Below are positions 36,201 to 47,640 of a DNA stretch of 64,000 nt, piece by piece. The notes under the pieces were generated by a model, which was not told the origin of the DNA, searched no databases, and saw only the letters and a program-made list of their open reading frames with translations. Both the position numbers and the translations under genes were made by a program. This DNA comes from Annona cherimola (taxonomy: Eukaryota; Streptophyta; Magnoliopsida; Magnoliales; Annonaceae), in the NCBI GenBank assembly GCA_030490835.1, contig CM059971.1:122234564-122298563 (forward strand). The letters run 5' to 3'. How positions within the stretch are numbered: position 1 is the stretch's first letter; each line of letters opens with the position of its first letter.

Positions 36201-37484
36201 ACTGAAGATGAGAAAAGATGTATTGTAAATGGCAAAAATATGTTGTTATTTAAAAAAAAAAAAAAGATTTTGGAAAACACAAGATTCCATTATAGCATCA
36301 TCTCTTTCTAATTCTAAGCGACCTCCTATGGTAATTGATAAACAGACGGCCTAGGACCATCGGATTCCAGAGCCCAGGACTGTTAAGCGTGAGGAAAGAC
36401 AGGTTTAGAAAATTTGATATATTAGCAGGAAATCCAGTGGTTAAGACCCCAAAGATTAAGCTCTCATGATATGATGCGATGCCATCGTCGGTAGGCTCAA
36501 AATCATAATCCGAGATGGTGGGGCCGGCGAAATGATGCAGAATCAACCACCCATTTTTATAGATAAGGAATCAGGAGATCTAAACCCACCCGCAAGCTGT
36601 GTCGGCACCATGTGCACTGGTGGGTTGAGTGGTCAGAATATGGGCGACACTTCCTCATCATTTCAATCAATCAATCAATCAAATCTCTCAATCTCTCTCT
36701 TCCCCCGCCGATTGCATGCTTATTCCCAAACTACGCAACTCATGCGTACCTGAGATCTATCTTTCGTGTTGTGCTTGGCGGACGTAGAGCTCGCTAGCCA
36801 GCAATCCAGCCCGTTGGTCTGATTGAGCACGCAATAGAAATTATTTTCATTACCTAATTATCCAAGAAATTTCACATATTGAAATTTCAATTCAAGTGCA
36901 TCAAGTTGAAACACGAGAGAACACATGATACTTATAAAAAAGGTCAAAGAAAAAGTTAACTGCCAAATTGATTTTTATATCCAGACCAACTTAAACAACT
37001 CAACGGAATGGATCATGAGAAAAAAAAGGTTTCCAAAAGGAGCGTCAGATGTGGAGCATGTGAAATCCTCCTCACAAGTCTGTCGGCGCAACTTGCTCCA
37101 GCGAGGACGGAACAACTGCCCAGTGCTCGCGGTGCCGTGCTCGTAAGTTCCTAATGTATCTGTTTCCCTGTTGCTGTGTCGAATCGCATGCGCAGCCCCA
37201 CCGGCTCTTGCTCACCTGTAAGGCTACGTTGGCTTACAGGAACCTTCGCCACCTTCTGGTAACTTAACTAAAATCTCGCGCCGGCCCACCTGGTTCGCGA
37301 TTGCAATGCTTTTCCAGGGAAATTAGGTGCACATGACGCTGGTGGGCCCTTTTCGATTATCCTTGTGACCTGGGGCCACGTAATTCCGCCTACTTATAGC
37401 ATTCCGTCTCCCGTGTCCCAATTGTGCAATTTGAAGCCATTCTCTCTCTCTCTTCTTCGCTTCTTCTCCCGTAAAACGTTACTC
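33281..37484. other. Intergenic region
   Basis: No supported gene. 33740-34680 holds degenerate copies of the GTTACATAGAAGT foldback family (TTTCTATGAAACTC, TTTTAATGGAAAATC-like cores). 35480-36160 has a repeat whose ends read GGCCCACCCCGACTTTA and GACCCACCCCGACTCTA, with relatives near 53.5-54.2 kb. 34880-35460 and 36540-37480 are more balanced in composition but gave no recognisable frame. The last 100 bp before 37485 are CT-rich, likely 5' leader of the next gene, with a weak TATA-like TTATAG at about 37394. Confidence 0.5.
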
Positions 37485-37958
37485 ATGGCCTCTGTCTCAT
37501 CATCCGAGAGCTGGGAGCCCGTTTTCTCCCACGAAGTGCCGGAGATCGACAGCGCTCTTCTCACGGCCATGCTCGAGGAGTCCCACGCTGAAGACGAGGA
37601 TGACGACCGGATCGGCTGCTTGGTCCAATCCCTCGAAGCTGAGATCGATCCCGGCACGATCAATGGTGGGATTGAGCCGGTGCAGCTGACTTACGATGAC
37701 GGCGCAGACTGCGGATTCGATTACGCCGGCTTGGAGAACGGCCACGGCCGCGATTGCCCGATGTCGATTTGCCGCATCGATGATCCGTTTGTGTGGGAGG
37801 AAATGCAGATGGCCCAAGGGAGCGGGATGGGTCAATGGTATTTGGACACGTGTATGGATGGGATTGAGTTTGTTGGTTTTGACGATGGAAGAGATTATTC
37901 TTCCTTTGACTACGGGGACATCTCCATGGAGCATTTGTACGGTCCCCTGTGGCAATAG
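37485..37958 (+). CDS. Small acidic plant protein of unknown function
   Basis: Intronless, 157 residues. The ATG sits in a good plant context (CTCATGGC) after a CT-rich leader. The upstream in-frame extension has no ATG. The N-terminal half is Ser/Glu/Asp-rich (ESWEPVFSHEVPEID, then EDEDDDRIGCLV). The C-terminal half has regularly spaced aromatics and acids (DDPFVWEEMQM, QWYLDTCMDGIEFVGFDDG) and ends EHLYGPLWQ. No signal peptide, membrane segment or catalytic motif is visible. Codon use, high GC against AT-rich flanks and a clean start and stop support a real gene. I do not recognise the family. Confidence 0.75.
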   Translation: MASVSSSESWEPVFSHEVPEIDSALLTAMLEESHAEDEDDDRIGCLVQSLEAEIDPGTINGGIEPVQLTYDDGADCGFDYAGLENGHGRDCPMSICRIDDPFVWEEMQMAQGSGMGQWYLDTCMDGIEFVGFDDGRDYSSFDYGDISMEHLYGPLWQ

Positions 37959-40411
37959 GCACCAGGCCTACGAGGTGCAAACCAGGGACTTGCCACGTGG
38001 GAAAACATCTTTGGATAATATTACCCGTTTATGTACCTAATAGCAATTATAGACTTCGACCGTGCAATTGTGAACTTTTGTTAAAAAAAGGTAGGATGAT
38101 GCGGATCGATCCTCTGTAAATCTGAAATTGTCAAGTTAATGATGGTAAGGGAAAAGGAATGCTAAAATAAGATGGGGATATTTCAATGCTACCGATACGG
38201 GATGGTCTTCAGCGTTGCTATCTTATTTTCGCCCACTTCTGTGATTAAGTTAAAAATTAATTAGCTTAATTTATGTTAAAATTATTTTATTTTATTACTG
38301 GATGAAAAAAAATTTTGGTCAAATTTTTGAGCGGATCATTAACTCGTTCCCACTTAAAATATTTTTAGTCGCTTGTAATATATTAAAATCACTTGGATCC
38401 ATTCATAAATCTAATGTAATAATAAAATGTTTTATATAACCATTGTCTATATAGTAAAGTGTTTTAGATGACCTGGATGTCGAATTAATAGCTTTAGAAT
38501 AAATATGAATTGTATACTTTATTTATTAATTTTATACATTTTTACTTTTATTAAATGAAGAATAACTCATAAAAAAAAATTCTTAGTAATGTGAATAAAG
38601 TTAAAATTTTATAATGACTGTAAAATGTAATTATTGTATAGAAAAGTGTGTATAGAGTTATGAAAAGAGTTTTATTTTTTTTTTATGATTACCAAGAATG
38701 CCCTAAACATTTGATTTGGACGAAATTTATTTTAACTGATTAAAGAGATAATTCCAAATGCATTGGGTGGATTGAACTTGGATTTAATTATTAACGTGAA
38801 CCAGATATCACCAAAATCTTCTACATTATTAATATTGCCACTGAAGTATTCTCAAGATACAAATATTTAGAAGCTTTCTTTAGGGAAAAATAATAATTTA
38901 GGGTGTGTTTGGTTGGAGGTAAAACTTTTGATGAAAAGTTTTGAGGGTAGAAGTTGTTAAATTGATAGAAAATGATATGATATAATAGGGATAATGATGA
39001 GGAGTAAAGAGAATAAAGTTAAAATAGATAGGTTAGTTGTACAGATAGTTGTGTAGAAATGATTGAAAAGTAGGGTAGTTTGTATAGAAAAATGTGAAAA
39101 AATAATTAAAAAATAGAGTAATTATGGAGAGTGAAAAGTAGAAATGATTGAAAAGTAGGGTAGTTTGTATAGAAAAATGTGAAAAAATAATTAAAAAATA
39201 GAGTAATTATGGAGAGTGAAAAGTTTTTGATTGAAAAGTTTTAGTTGACATATTTTGGCCCCAAACAAACACACCCTTAGATGCTGATGATAGAAAAAAA
39301 GGCACTATGCTGCAACAAATGCAAGAAATAAAACGGCAGTTAAAGCCCAATTAGCAACGAGAAAAAAAAAGATAAAAAAATTGCCTTTCTTACTTGTAGT
39401 TTATTACTTTAATTATTTAACTATCATGTTTTCTATTTTAATTGCTATTAAAAATATTTGAAATAAAAAGTTATCATTCTTCGTTGTATTCTAATTATAT
39501 GAAATCATGTTACAAGAAGTTAAATTCATGGAAACTCCTTATTTAAGGGCTACCTTGATTATCTAAATCACTTGGTCACTTTGTTCCAAATTATTTCAAT
39601 CACACTTCTATATAAGCCACACATGCTCAAATATATACAGTAATATTTAAATTATGAAAATATTTAAATTCACTTGCAAACATGTAAGAATATTATAATA
39701 ATTTACAAATTCAAACATTTACATCCAAAAGAATGTTTTAAATAATTTAAATGTTTAATTAACAAATTCAAAATTGATATTAACAAATACCCCTTTAAAT
39801 TGAAAAGTTTTTATGTTAAGTGTGTTTTTGGTCAGGCTAAAAAATATCAACCTAATCTTTTCATTCTTTATCATTATCATATTTTTAATTATTTTTCGCA
39901 TTTTTTATATAAGTTACCATACTGTTCAATTATTTCTATTTAATTACCCATATAACTAATTTATCAATTTTAATTTTATTTTATTTACATCTCATCATTA
40001 CTTATATTATGTCATATTATTTTCAATCAATTTGACAAATTTTATCTTAAAAAATTTTCATCAAAAAGCTCAGCGAAAAAAATCCTATCGAATTTTTTTT
40101 TCAAAAATTGTCGGCGGGAAATGCTCACCGTTCACGGCTTTTTTCGGCGGACGAGTCTCCGCTCCGGACACCGTCTGTGCCTCTGTGGGGCTCACATCGC
40201 AAAAATCTCCATTCGCCCCACCTTTTCGTTCACTGTGGTCCGAGTAGATTAGGGCATAAATCTAATCGATGCATTTTGGCTTGATGATTATAACCAGCAC
40301 GGAAGGATGAAACAAAGACCACAACAACAATAATTATAAATTGCCATAAAAAATTAATAATAAAAAAATCAAACGCCCAACGGTGTTAAGATCCCAAAAT
40401 TTTCAACCACC
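37959..40411. other. Intergenic region with MITEs, PPR gene promoter side
   Basis: No gene. It holds the well-preserved MITE at 38901-39276 and a degenerate inverted relative starting GTGTGTTTTTGGTCAGGC at 39820 and fading out near 40075. The 330 bp before the PPR start are more balanced in composition and include a short stretch of open frame at 40080-40245 that I do not credit as coding. Confidence 0.5.
38901..39276. mobile_element. Harbinger/Tourist-like MITE (A1) with internal 85-bp duplication
   Basis: Ends GGGTGTGTTTGG and CAAACAAACACACCC, flanked by TTA on both sides (38898-38900 and 39277-39279). A three-base duplication of TNA type fits PIF/Harbinger. An 85-bp segment starting at 39053 is repeated exactly from 39138 to 39222. 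Without the extra copy the element would be 291 bp, the same length as copy A2 at 57054. Confidence 0.82.
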
Positions 40412-40464
40412 ATGAAGAGATTTCTTCTATGATTGCAGTAACTCGAATGCGGGTTCTTCTATGA
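40412..40464 (+). promoter_or_regulatory. Two short upstream ORFs chained to the PPR start by ATGA overlaps
   Basis: uORF1 (40412-40432) encodes MKRFLL. Its stop TGA overlaps the ATG of uORF2 (40429-40464, MIAVTRMRVLL), whose stop TGA again overlaps the main ATG at 40461. The 25-bp sequence at 40422-40446 is repeated at 40454-40478, so the start region was duplicated with a 32-bp offset, which changed the frame. If the leader includes these, they could lower translation or allow reinitiation at the PPR start. Confidence 0.6.
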
Positions 40465-43196
40465 TTGCAGTAACTCGATCTGCCATTTCCGCATTCAACA
40501 GAAAAGTCCTCCACCTAAGACGCAACAGCGAGGGCATTCCAAATACTTCCAGCATCTTCATATCTCAACCTCCACAAAAGACCCAAACCGCTTCCATCTT
40601 TATAACAGGAGATCTTCAAAATCACAGTCACTGGCAGCATCGAGCATCCCTTCTGCAACTTTCAGGTGATCTTAAAGACTTGGACCTGGGAACATCAATT
40701 CACTCAATCTTCATAAAGGATGGATGCGACCGAGATGTGTTTATACAGAACAACATTCTTCGAATGTACGCTAATTGCGGTGATTTGGCCTCCGCCTGTC
40801 ACCTGTTTGATGAAATGCCGGAACCCAATTTGGTTTCATGGACGAGTATGTTGTCGTCCTACGTGCAACATGGGTATGCTTATCTCGGCCTGCGGCTGTT
40901 TTCTCTCATGTGTCAGAGAGAAATCCGGCCGAATGATTTTGGGCTGTCATCAGCAGTCAAGGCATGCAGACTTACAGGTGAATTGGCAATAGGGAAGCTA
41001 CTTCATGGGTTTATGGTCAAATTTGGCTTTGAGCATAATCCATTTTGTAGCAGTTCTGTTCTTGACTTGTATGTTAAGTGTGGCAATATGGATGATGCCT
41101 GTAGATATTTCAAGGGAATTCATCAGAAATGTGAAGCCCTCTGGAATACATTGATCGATAGTTGTATTGGGAACCTGGATGCTGAGGGGGCCATTGGTCT
41201 GTTTCATCAGATGCTGCTATCTGAAAACTTTCCTAGCTGTTACACATACTCCATTCTTATTAAATCATGCCCTGACGTCTTCAGCTTTGATGTCGGGAGG
41301 TTTTTTCATGGCCGGATAATTAAAACTGGCTTTGAAAAAGAGAGTTATTTGGGGGCAGCTCTGGTCAATGTCTATGCAAAATGGGGTTCTATGGACGATG
41401 CATGTGAAGTGTTTTGGAAACTTGAAGAGAAGGATGAAGTTGTGTGGAGCACATTATTGGCTGGCTTTCATAATAGTGGCGACGCAGAGCAAGGCCTAAA
41501 ATTTTGCATGCAATTCATTTCAGAAGGTTACAAACTGGATCAGTTTACAATCACCACTGTGTTCAATTTATGTTCAGATTTGGAGATTCCAGTACTGGGT
41601 CTCCAGGTACATTGCTGTTTTCTGAAATCTGGGTTTCTGCAGGACTCATTTGTCAGTAGTGCCATCATTGACATGTATATTAGCTTTGGAATGATGGCCA
41701 AAGCTTACAAAGGATTCCTTGACGTTAGAGATAAGAATCAAATATGCTTCAATGCCATGATCTCTGGTTTTATCTCTGAGTCTGACGATAGAAGTGCCAT
41801 AGAATTGTTTTTACAGATGATGACGGGAGGATTGATGCCAAATCATTCCACAATCAACTATCTTCTTGGAGCTTATACAAATCTTGGTATGTCACAATCA
41901 GTCAAAGCCCTTCATTCCCTCATTGTGAAAACGTATGGAGAGTCTGATCTATGCCTAGGTAATTCCCTCATAGAGACTTATGGAAAATGTCAGGGAGTCA
42001 TTGAAGCTGCAATGGTGTTCAAGAAAATGAAAACGCATAATGAATTTTCATGGACAGCAATGATATCCGCTTACAATGAATCGCAAAGGTACAAGGAGGG
42101 ATTGGAGTTGTTCCTTGCTATGCAGTCTTCAGGCTCAGCAAAACCGAGTCAGTTCACTACAATTGTTGTTCTCCAGGCTTGTTCAGGACTTGGAGTGCTC
42201 GATCTTGGGAGACAGGTGCACGCTTACATAATAAAATCTGGATTTCAATCTAATTCCTTTGTCGGAACTGCATTGATAGATATGTACGCAAAATGCAATA
42301 GCCTAGATGATTCTCTGCAAACATTCTCCCTCATGGGTGAACAAGATCTGGTGGCATGGAGCATCATGATAGCATCATATGCTCGAGATGGGAATGGTGA
42401 AGAAGCTCTAAATCTTTTCTTAAAATTTCAAAGTGGATTGCTTACTGCCGATGATTCCATCTTCTCTAGTTGTCTTTCTGCTTGTGCTAGCCTGGTAGCA
42501 TTGGACATGGGCAAATGGGTTCATGCGAAGATCATAAAAACTGGATTCAAATATCACTTGCATGTTGGATGCAGCATCATCACCATGTACTGCAAATGTG
42601 GGAGCATCATTGATGGACAAATTTTTTTTGATGAAATGGAGAAACATAATGCGGTATCCTGGACAGCAATGGTGTCTGGATATGCACACCATGGTTATGG
42701 AAAAGATGCTCTTGAGCTGTTTAACAAGATGAAAGAAGTTGGCATAAAGCCTGACGGGGCAACTTTCATTGGGGTCCTTTCCGCTTGTAGTCATGCTGGG
42801 TTTGTGAAGGAAGGTTGGCAACATTTTGAGTCCATTAGGGACTATGGTTTGGAAGCAACAGAGAACCATTATGCATGCATGGTTGACATCCTAAGTCGAG
42901 CTGGAAATATTGATGAAGCAGTATGCTTGATAAATGCAGCACCATTCCAATCAAAAACTTCACTTTGGAGGACACTGCTGGGTGCCTGCAGCAAACATGG
43001 AAATGTTGAAGTGGGAAACCAAGTCGCAGACACACTGGTCAAGTTAGATCCAGATGAGCCTTCAACTTATGTCATGTTGTCAAACATTTATAGATCGGCT
43101 TTGATGTGGAATGATTCGCTGGAGTTGAGAAACAAAATGAGAGAGGAGAATATGAATAAAGATCCTGGAATTAGTTGGCTTGAATTCTCAAACTGA
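40461..43196 (+). CDS. PLS-class pentatricopeptide repeat protein, E subgroup, truncated tail
   Basis: Intronless, 911 residues. The Arg-rich, acid-poor N-terminus (about 1-35) looks like an organellar transit peptide. From about residue 70 to 860 there are roughly eight P-L-S triplets, with the usual wording (DMYAKCNSLDDS, VSWTAMVSGYAHHGYGKDAL, MKEVGIKPDGATFIGVLSAC). An E domain follows (NIYRSALMWNDSLELRNKMR). The protein stops at DPGISWLEFSN, about where E+ or DYW domains begin in longer relatives, so it has no deaminase. Such proteins bind organellar RNA and act in C-to-U editing by recruiting a DYW partner; the target is unknown. The start was chosen as the first ATG in the long frame. 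It converges with PFD6. Confidence 0.93.
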   Translation: MIAVTRSAISAFNRKVLHLRRNSEGIPNTSSIFISQPPQKTQTASIFITGDLQNHSHWQHRASLLQLSGDLKDLDLGTSIHSIFIKDGCDRDVFIQNNILRMYANCGDLASACHLFDEMPEPNLVSWTSMLSSYVQHGYAYLGLRLFSLMCQREIRPNDFGLSSAVKACRLTGELAIGKLLHGFMVKFGFEHNPFCSSSVLDLYVKCGNMDDACRYFKGIHQKCEALWNTLIDSCIGNLDAEGAIGLFHQMLLSENFPSCYTYSILIKSCPDVFSFDVGRFFHGRIIKTGFEKESYLGAALVNVYAKWGSMDDACEVFWKLEEKDEVVWSTLLAGFHNSGDAEQGLKFCMQFISEGYKLDQFTITTVFNLCSDLEIPVLGLQVHCCFLKSGFLQDSFVSSAIIDMYISFGMMAKAYKGFLDVRDKNQICFNAMISGFISESDDRSAIELFLQMMTGGLMPNHSTINYLLGAYTNLGMSQSVKALHSLIVKTYGESDLCLGNSLIETYGKCQGVIEAAMVFKKMKTHNEFSWTAMISAYNESQRYKEGLELFLAMQSSGSAKPSQFTTIVVLQACSGLGVLDLGRQVHAYIIKSGFQSNSFVGTALIDMYAKCNSLDDSLQTFSLMGEQDLVAWSIMIASYARDGNGEEALNLFLKFQSGLLTADDSIFSSCLSACASLVALDMGKWVHAKIIKTGFKYHLHVGCSIITMYCKCGSIIDGQIFFDEMEKHNAVSWTAMVSGYAHHGYGKDALELFNKMKEVGIKPDGATFIGVLSACSHAGFVKEGWQHFESIRDYGLEATENHYACMVDILSRAGNIDEAVCLINAAPFQSKTSLWRTLLGACSKHGNVEVGNQVADTLVKLDPDEPSTYVMLSNIYRSALMWNDSLELRNKMREENMNKDPGISWLEFSN

Positions 43197-44015
43197 ATAT
43201 ATCCTTGTTCTAGATCTTTAAAGCTCGATCTTTTACTCGTTTTCTTGTTAAAAGCTTTCTCGACTTCCATTTTGTAGAAGGTTACATATGCTGCGACATC
43301 GCACTAATGCGATAAGAAATTGTTTCTGACCATGCAGAGAGCGTGGTCTTCCTATTTAAATCGATGCTGCTTCTATTCCCTAAAACCCAAGACTTCTTGT
43401 GCTCCTAGCATTAACGCTTGTTTCCAACAGCAATTCTCCATTGCCTTCTCATCATGGAACGACAAAAGTCTTCAGCAATGTTCTCAAACCAGACCCATCT
43501 GACTATGGAAATTCGGTTGTTCTGTGAGTTGTTACAACTGGTCAAACCATAATAACCAGGAAATATGAAAACCATTCCGATTTTGATTACCTCGATCTTC
43601 AGGTTTTGATCCTCATCCAAGTTCAAAATCTGTTTTCGTCAGTTTTCTTCTTCAATTTCGTGATTTTCTTAGGAGGGATTAATAAAAAAAAGATAGCAAA
43701 GAACCATTCACCAACCGTTTCCTATCGGGTAGATTTTAACCTTCATTTTGTTCATGCTTGGCTGCAATGCAAATCACAAAGATAATATAGCACCTGAGAC
43801 AATCGCTGCTCCTTTTTGCCTGGCTAAGAGAAAAGAGGAGAAGCAAACTAATAAACAACATGAAAGCAAAGAAATTGCAACTCAAAACCCCTACAAATTC
43901 TGAATATATTTATGTACGAACTCGTCCCGTTACTTTCTTTGGTTTCATTCCCCAAGTATGAAAAGCGACTAAAGAAGATCCACCACCACAGCCAGAGCCA
44001 GAAAAAAATACAATG
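43197..44015. other. Spacer between convergent PPR and PFD6 genes
   Basis: Presumably the two 3' untranslated regions and their end signals. Nothing else was recognised. The short open frames here are on both strands and match no family. Confidence 0.5.
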
Positions 44016-46791
44016 CTAAGACTTTGACTTTCCAGCCTGAAGTGCTTGAATCTTTTGCTGTAATTTTAATACCTGAAATATAAATCATGAATGATTATCT
44101 ATTATTAACAATGAAAAGATTTTCAGAAGAAACGAACTTCCATCTATGTATGGTGACAAAGCTCGATTAAGAATTGACTGAGAGGAGAAATAATAGGAGC
44201 AGCTTACCCAGTAAGTGGAGGATTCAAGCACTGAAAACGAATGGAGAATTCACATCTCCACTTCTGACTTTGGGCTCTGCTTCTATGTGACTAGGTTACA
44301 TAAAAGTGGTCCCATGCAACCCTCTTGATTTTTAAGATATTGATGATTGATTTAAAATCCAATCCATTCATTGTATTTAACATTACTTGTTCATTTATGA
44401 GACCAAGATTCATCCAAATCAAGTATGTGCATGGGCCACATTTGCTCAAAAATGTCTTCATGTGTAACTTATGAAAAATGCTTAGATCTATTCATACATG
44501 TATTAAAATGTAATAATAATTTATAGAATCATTTATCAACATATTATTGGTATTTTAAATGGTTTAGATGTTGAAGAAACTACTTTAAAATTGATATTTT
44601 AGCATTGAACTATTTTATTACGTTGATTTTCAGACATTTATAGATGGGATCCACGTACAGTGAAATTAAAAAAAAAAAAAATTCCTAAGATACTATAAAT
44701 GATGCTAAATATAATGAATGGAGTGGATTTTACATCAACCATCAAGAGTTTAAAAATGGAGATGGTTACATAAAAAAGGAGTTTCATAGAAGTGAGACCG
44801 TCCAACTTTTTACCTCAAGATAGACCAAAGGCCCATCCATGGTTCAAAGAATCGACTACTTTTTTCTACCTAGGAAGACAACAATAGTTTGCTCTACAAG
44901 CTTCATCAATTCTACAGCCTCATTCATATAAATGAGCCAGAACTGCCATCAAATTATACCTAGAAGTGATAAAACTGTGTTCTTGCTCATTTATCCAAGC
45001 AACCTAAAACTACACCCATCATCCAGAATTTCTTTTTCTTCCTGTTTGTTCTAGCAAACAGAAAAGAAGGAAGAGAAGAATCGACACAGTAAGAATATGA
45101 CAGCATAGAAGAGGGCATACATGTTGCTGAAAGATTGGGAAGATGAGAAATCCCAAGAAGAAGATGACAAAAAAGAGATGACATATGCAATAGATGAGAG
45201 AGCCCAGGATCATTGTCAGCTGACTGCATTAGTGGATTAGACTATTATAAATGACTCCTAGTCTCTCCATTGCAATTGAGATCCAAAATGAGATTTAACA
45301 GAAAAAGTTGTGAGCCATAACAAGACACTGAGCTGTAGATCAACCCCTATGAACTACTATAAGAAGGCCAAACATATCCAATCCACAATCTGAAGAGTTT
45401 TGGAAATTCATATTAAGGTTGTAAGAAAAGCCAAACCTATGGAAACATCATCCTCAAAAAAGAACTCCCAGAAAGGTTTATATCTCATAACACCCAACGA
45501 ATGCCTTCTCTTTGATTGTTGCAATTTTTTTTTTCCCACAACCATGCAAAACCTAAGCAGTACTCTACATGCCTAAACTTTTGAGCATTATAAAAATTCT
45601 GCCATCCTTGCTGCCCCACAAGAAGCATATCAATTCATTCTTGAGCAATCACATGGATTTGATTTTCCATGCATGGTCTTGTAGTTCGACATAAAACCCT
45701 AAAATCCATTGCCGCTAATACCTCCTTTATTTCGAAATCTGCAGAAAAGCTCTGGTCTCAACATCTCCTAGACTCATACTCAAGAAAAAAAAAATTGTGA
45801 AATTACCAACAAACATGCAACAATGGCGTCCACAATGACAAAACGACCCATTCATTAGATAATGGACCCTTAATCCAAGTGAAAAGATGTAGAATGACAT
45901 TGTGAAAGGATGAATTCAATAACATCTCTTGATTGCAGCATATAATCAACGAGATGACTTTACAAGATTGAGCATTTTAGGTTTTATACGAGATAATAAC
46001 AGCTTGCCAACAATTGTTCGATGCCAAGTACCATTTCATCACTCCAGGCACAATGCAATAACTATGTACATTTTGGGGGAAAAAAATACATACCGTGTCT
46101 TTCTTGCTGTTTTGTTTCTCTTCTAGGTCCTGAAGGGTTCCATCAAGGCGCTTCCTGTGAGACAAGGTGATCCAGTAAGGCTCTACAAATTCTACCTTCA
46201 TTTGAGGTCTAAAGCATGTGCAACTATAGAAATTTCACAGATGGCAGAAATCGAGAAGCGAAAATATTACAATTCGGCGGAGATGTATTCAATCCGCTTC
46301 TTGACATTGGCATTTGCCTCTGCCAGATCTTGCTTCACCAGAACCGGGCCTATCAGCTTATACACGTTGGCATCCTCGTTCAAGAGCTCCAGTTCCTATC
46401 AATCGTAGAGAATTTTTTGTTTAAAAAAAAAAAAACCACATACAGAATATTATCCGTACAGTTGGTCATCCCAATCTATACGCGGGAAAGAAGAAAACCC
46501 AAAAGGGTGAGTTACCTTGAGGACGAGCTCGTTCTCGCCGAGCTGGATGGTGTATTGCTTTCTTACCTGGTGGTTCTTCGCAATATCTAAACACAGAGAA
46601 ATTCCGGAATTAAAGAAACAGAACTCAGAAGGAGCAGAAGGGGAGAGAGAGTATCAGGGTATTAGTGAGAGCAGGTTAGGGTTCTGGAGAGGAAAGTATG
46701 AGGAAAGCATACCCTTTTGGATTTTGCTGAGAGTATTAGCATGATTTTCAAGATCCCGCTGTGCTTCTCTCATGGCCGCCGACGAAGCCAT
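44016..46791 (-). CDS. PFD6: Prefoldin subunit 6, 5 exons
   Basis: Exons on the minus strand: 46791-46713, 46586-46516, 46395-46271, 46154-46094, 44072-44016. All junctions are GT-AG and in frame; the product is 130 residues, normal for the family. It begins MASSAAMREAQRDLENHA and contains YTIQLGENELVLKEL, NEDANVYKLIGPVLVKQD and EEKQNSKKDTVLKLQQKI. These are the two coiled-coil helices joined by the beta-hairpins of a beta-type prefoldin. The hexamer passes unfolded actin and tubulin to the CCT chaperonin in the cytosol. A second in-frame ATG at codon 7 is an alternative start. Intron 4 is 2,021 bp and holds a foldback element. Confidence 0.95.
44281..44800. mobile_element. GTTACATAGAAGT-type foldback element (K2) in PFD6 intron 4
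   Basis: The left arm reads TTCTATGTGACTAGGTTACA then CAATCCATTCATTGTATTT. The right arm carries the inverted form (AAATATAATGAATGGAGTGG, ending GTTACATAAAAAAGGAG and TTCATAGAAGTGAG). Long inner arms pair imperfectly. Non-coding; related to K1 (55002) and K3 (49400). Confidence 0.65.
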
Positions 46792-47013
46792 GCCTTGCTC
46801 GCCTTTTTCGCCGCCTCCCCCACTCCCGGTATTCCCTTGCTTTCATTGGGCCCAATTTCTAACCACGGGCTTATGTACACGTCTTTTTGGAACACGTATG
46901 GGTCTACATAGCCCAAATGATAAGGGGCGGGTTGAGCTCACTTTTAAAAAGCCTTCCTGTCTCCCCAATTCTCTGCCTAGACGTCCCATTCTCTCAGGTG
47001 CGTCTATTCTCTC

Positions 47014-47293
47014 GGGTGCGTTTGGTTAAGCTAAAACAAAACGACAACTAAAACTTTTTAATTAAAATTTTTTTTTTTCATAATTTTTTTTTTTTTTTAC
47101 ATTTTTCTATATAAACTATTCTACATTTAACTATTTATACACAACTACTCACACCACTAATATATATATATTAATTGTATTCTTCTTATACCCCATCATT
47201 ATACTATCATATCACATTATTTTCAATCAACTTGACAACTTTAATTCAAACATTTTTGTCAAAAAGTTTTACCTCAAACAAAACACACATAAA
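47014..47293. mobile_element. GGTGTGTTTGG-family MITE (A6), inverse orientation
   Basis: It starts GGGTGCGTTTGGTTAAG and ends CTCAAACAAAACACACAT, an imperfect inverted pair. The interior is the complement of the A1/A2 core (TTTTTATACAAACT-like blocks, ACTTTATTC-like blocks). It directly abuts element F4. Confidence 0.6.
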
Positions 47294-47310
47294 AATATGA
47301 GCCGTTGACC

Positions 47311-47640
47311 GGATGCACCCGGGTGCATTTCACCCATTTTTTTAAACTTTTTTTTATATAATTATTAATCTAAGTGTATTTAACATGTGTATCAATGTTT
47401 ATCATTTTAGAAACAATTTATATATTTATTTTTTATTTTTTAAAATTAGTAGCATTTTTGTAATGATTTTTAAAATCAGTGGCATTTATGAAAATGCCAC
47501 TAATTTTTAAAAAATAAAAATAAAAATCTAAAAGTGGTAAAAAAAAACTGTTATATATGTTAAATACACATAGATTAACAATCATATAAAAATTTTCAAA
47601 AAAATTAAAAAATGGGTTTTCGCACCCGGGTGCACTATAT
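47311..47640. mobile_element. Foldback MITE with self-palindromic tips (F4)
   Basis: Both tips contain GCACCCGGGTGC, itself a perfect 12-bp palindrome (47316 and 47622 regions). Inside, arms pair over about 150 bp around a centre near 47475 (AGTGGCATTTATGAAAATGCCACT). The core AACATGTGTATCAATGTTTA matches other family members. Confidence 0.75.

Noticed and set aside
37365..37484. N-terminal extension of the acidic protein gene
   Set aside because: The in-frame extension begins at GTG, has no ATG and runs through the TATA-like and CT-rich leader.
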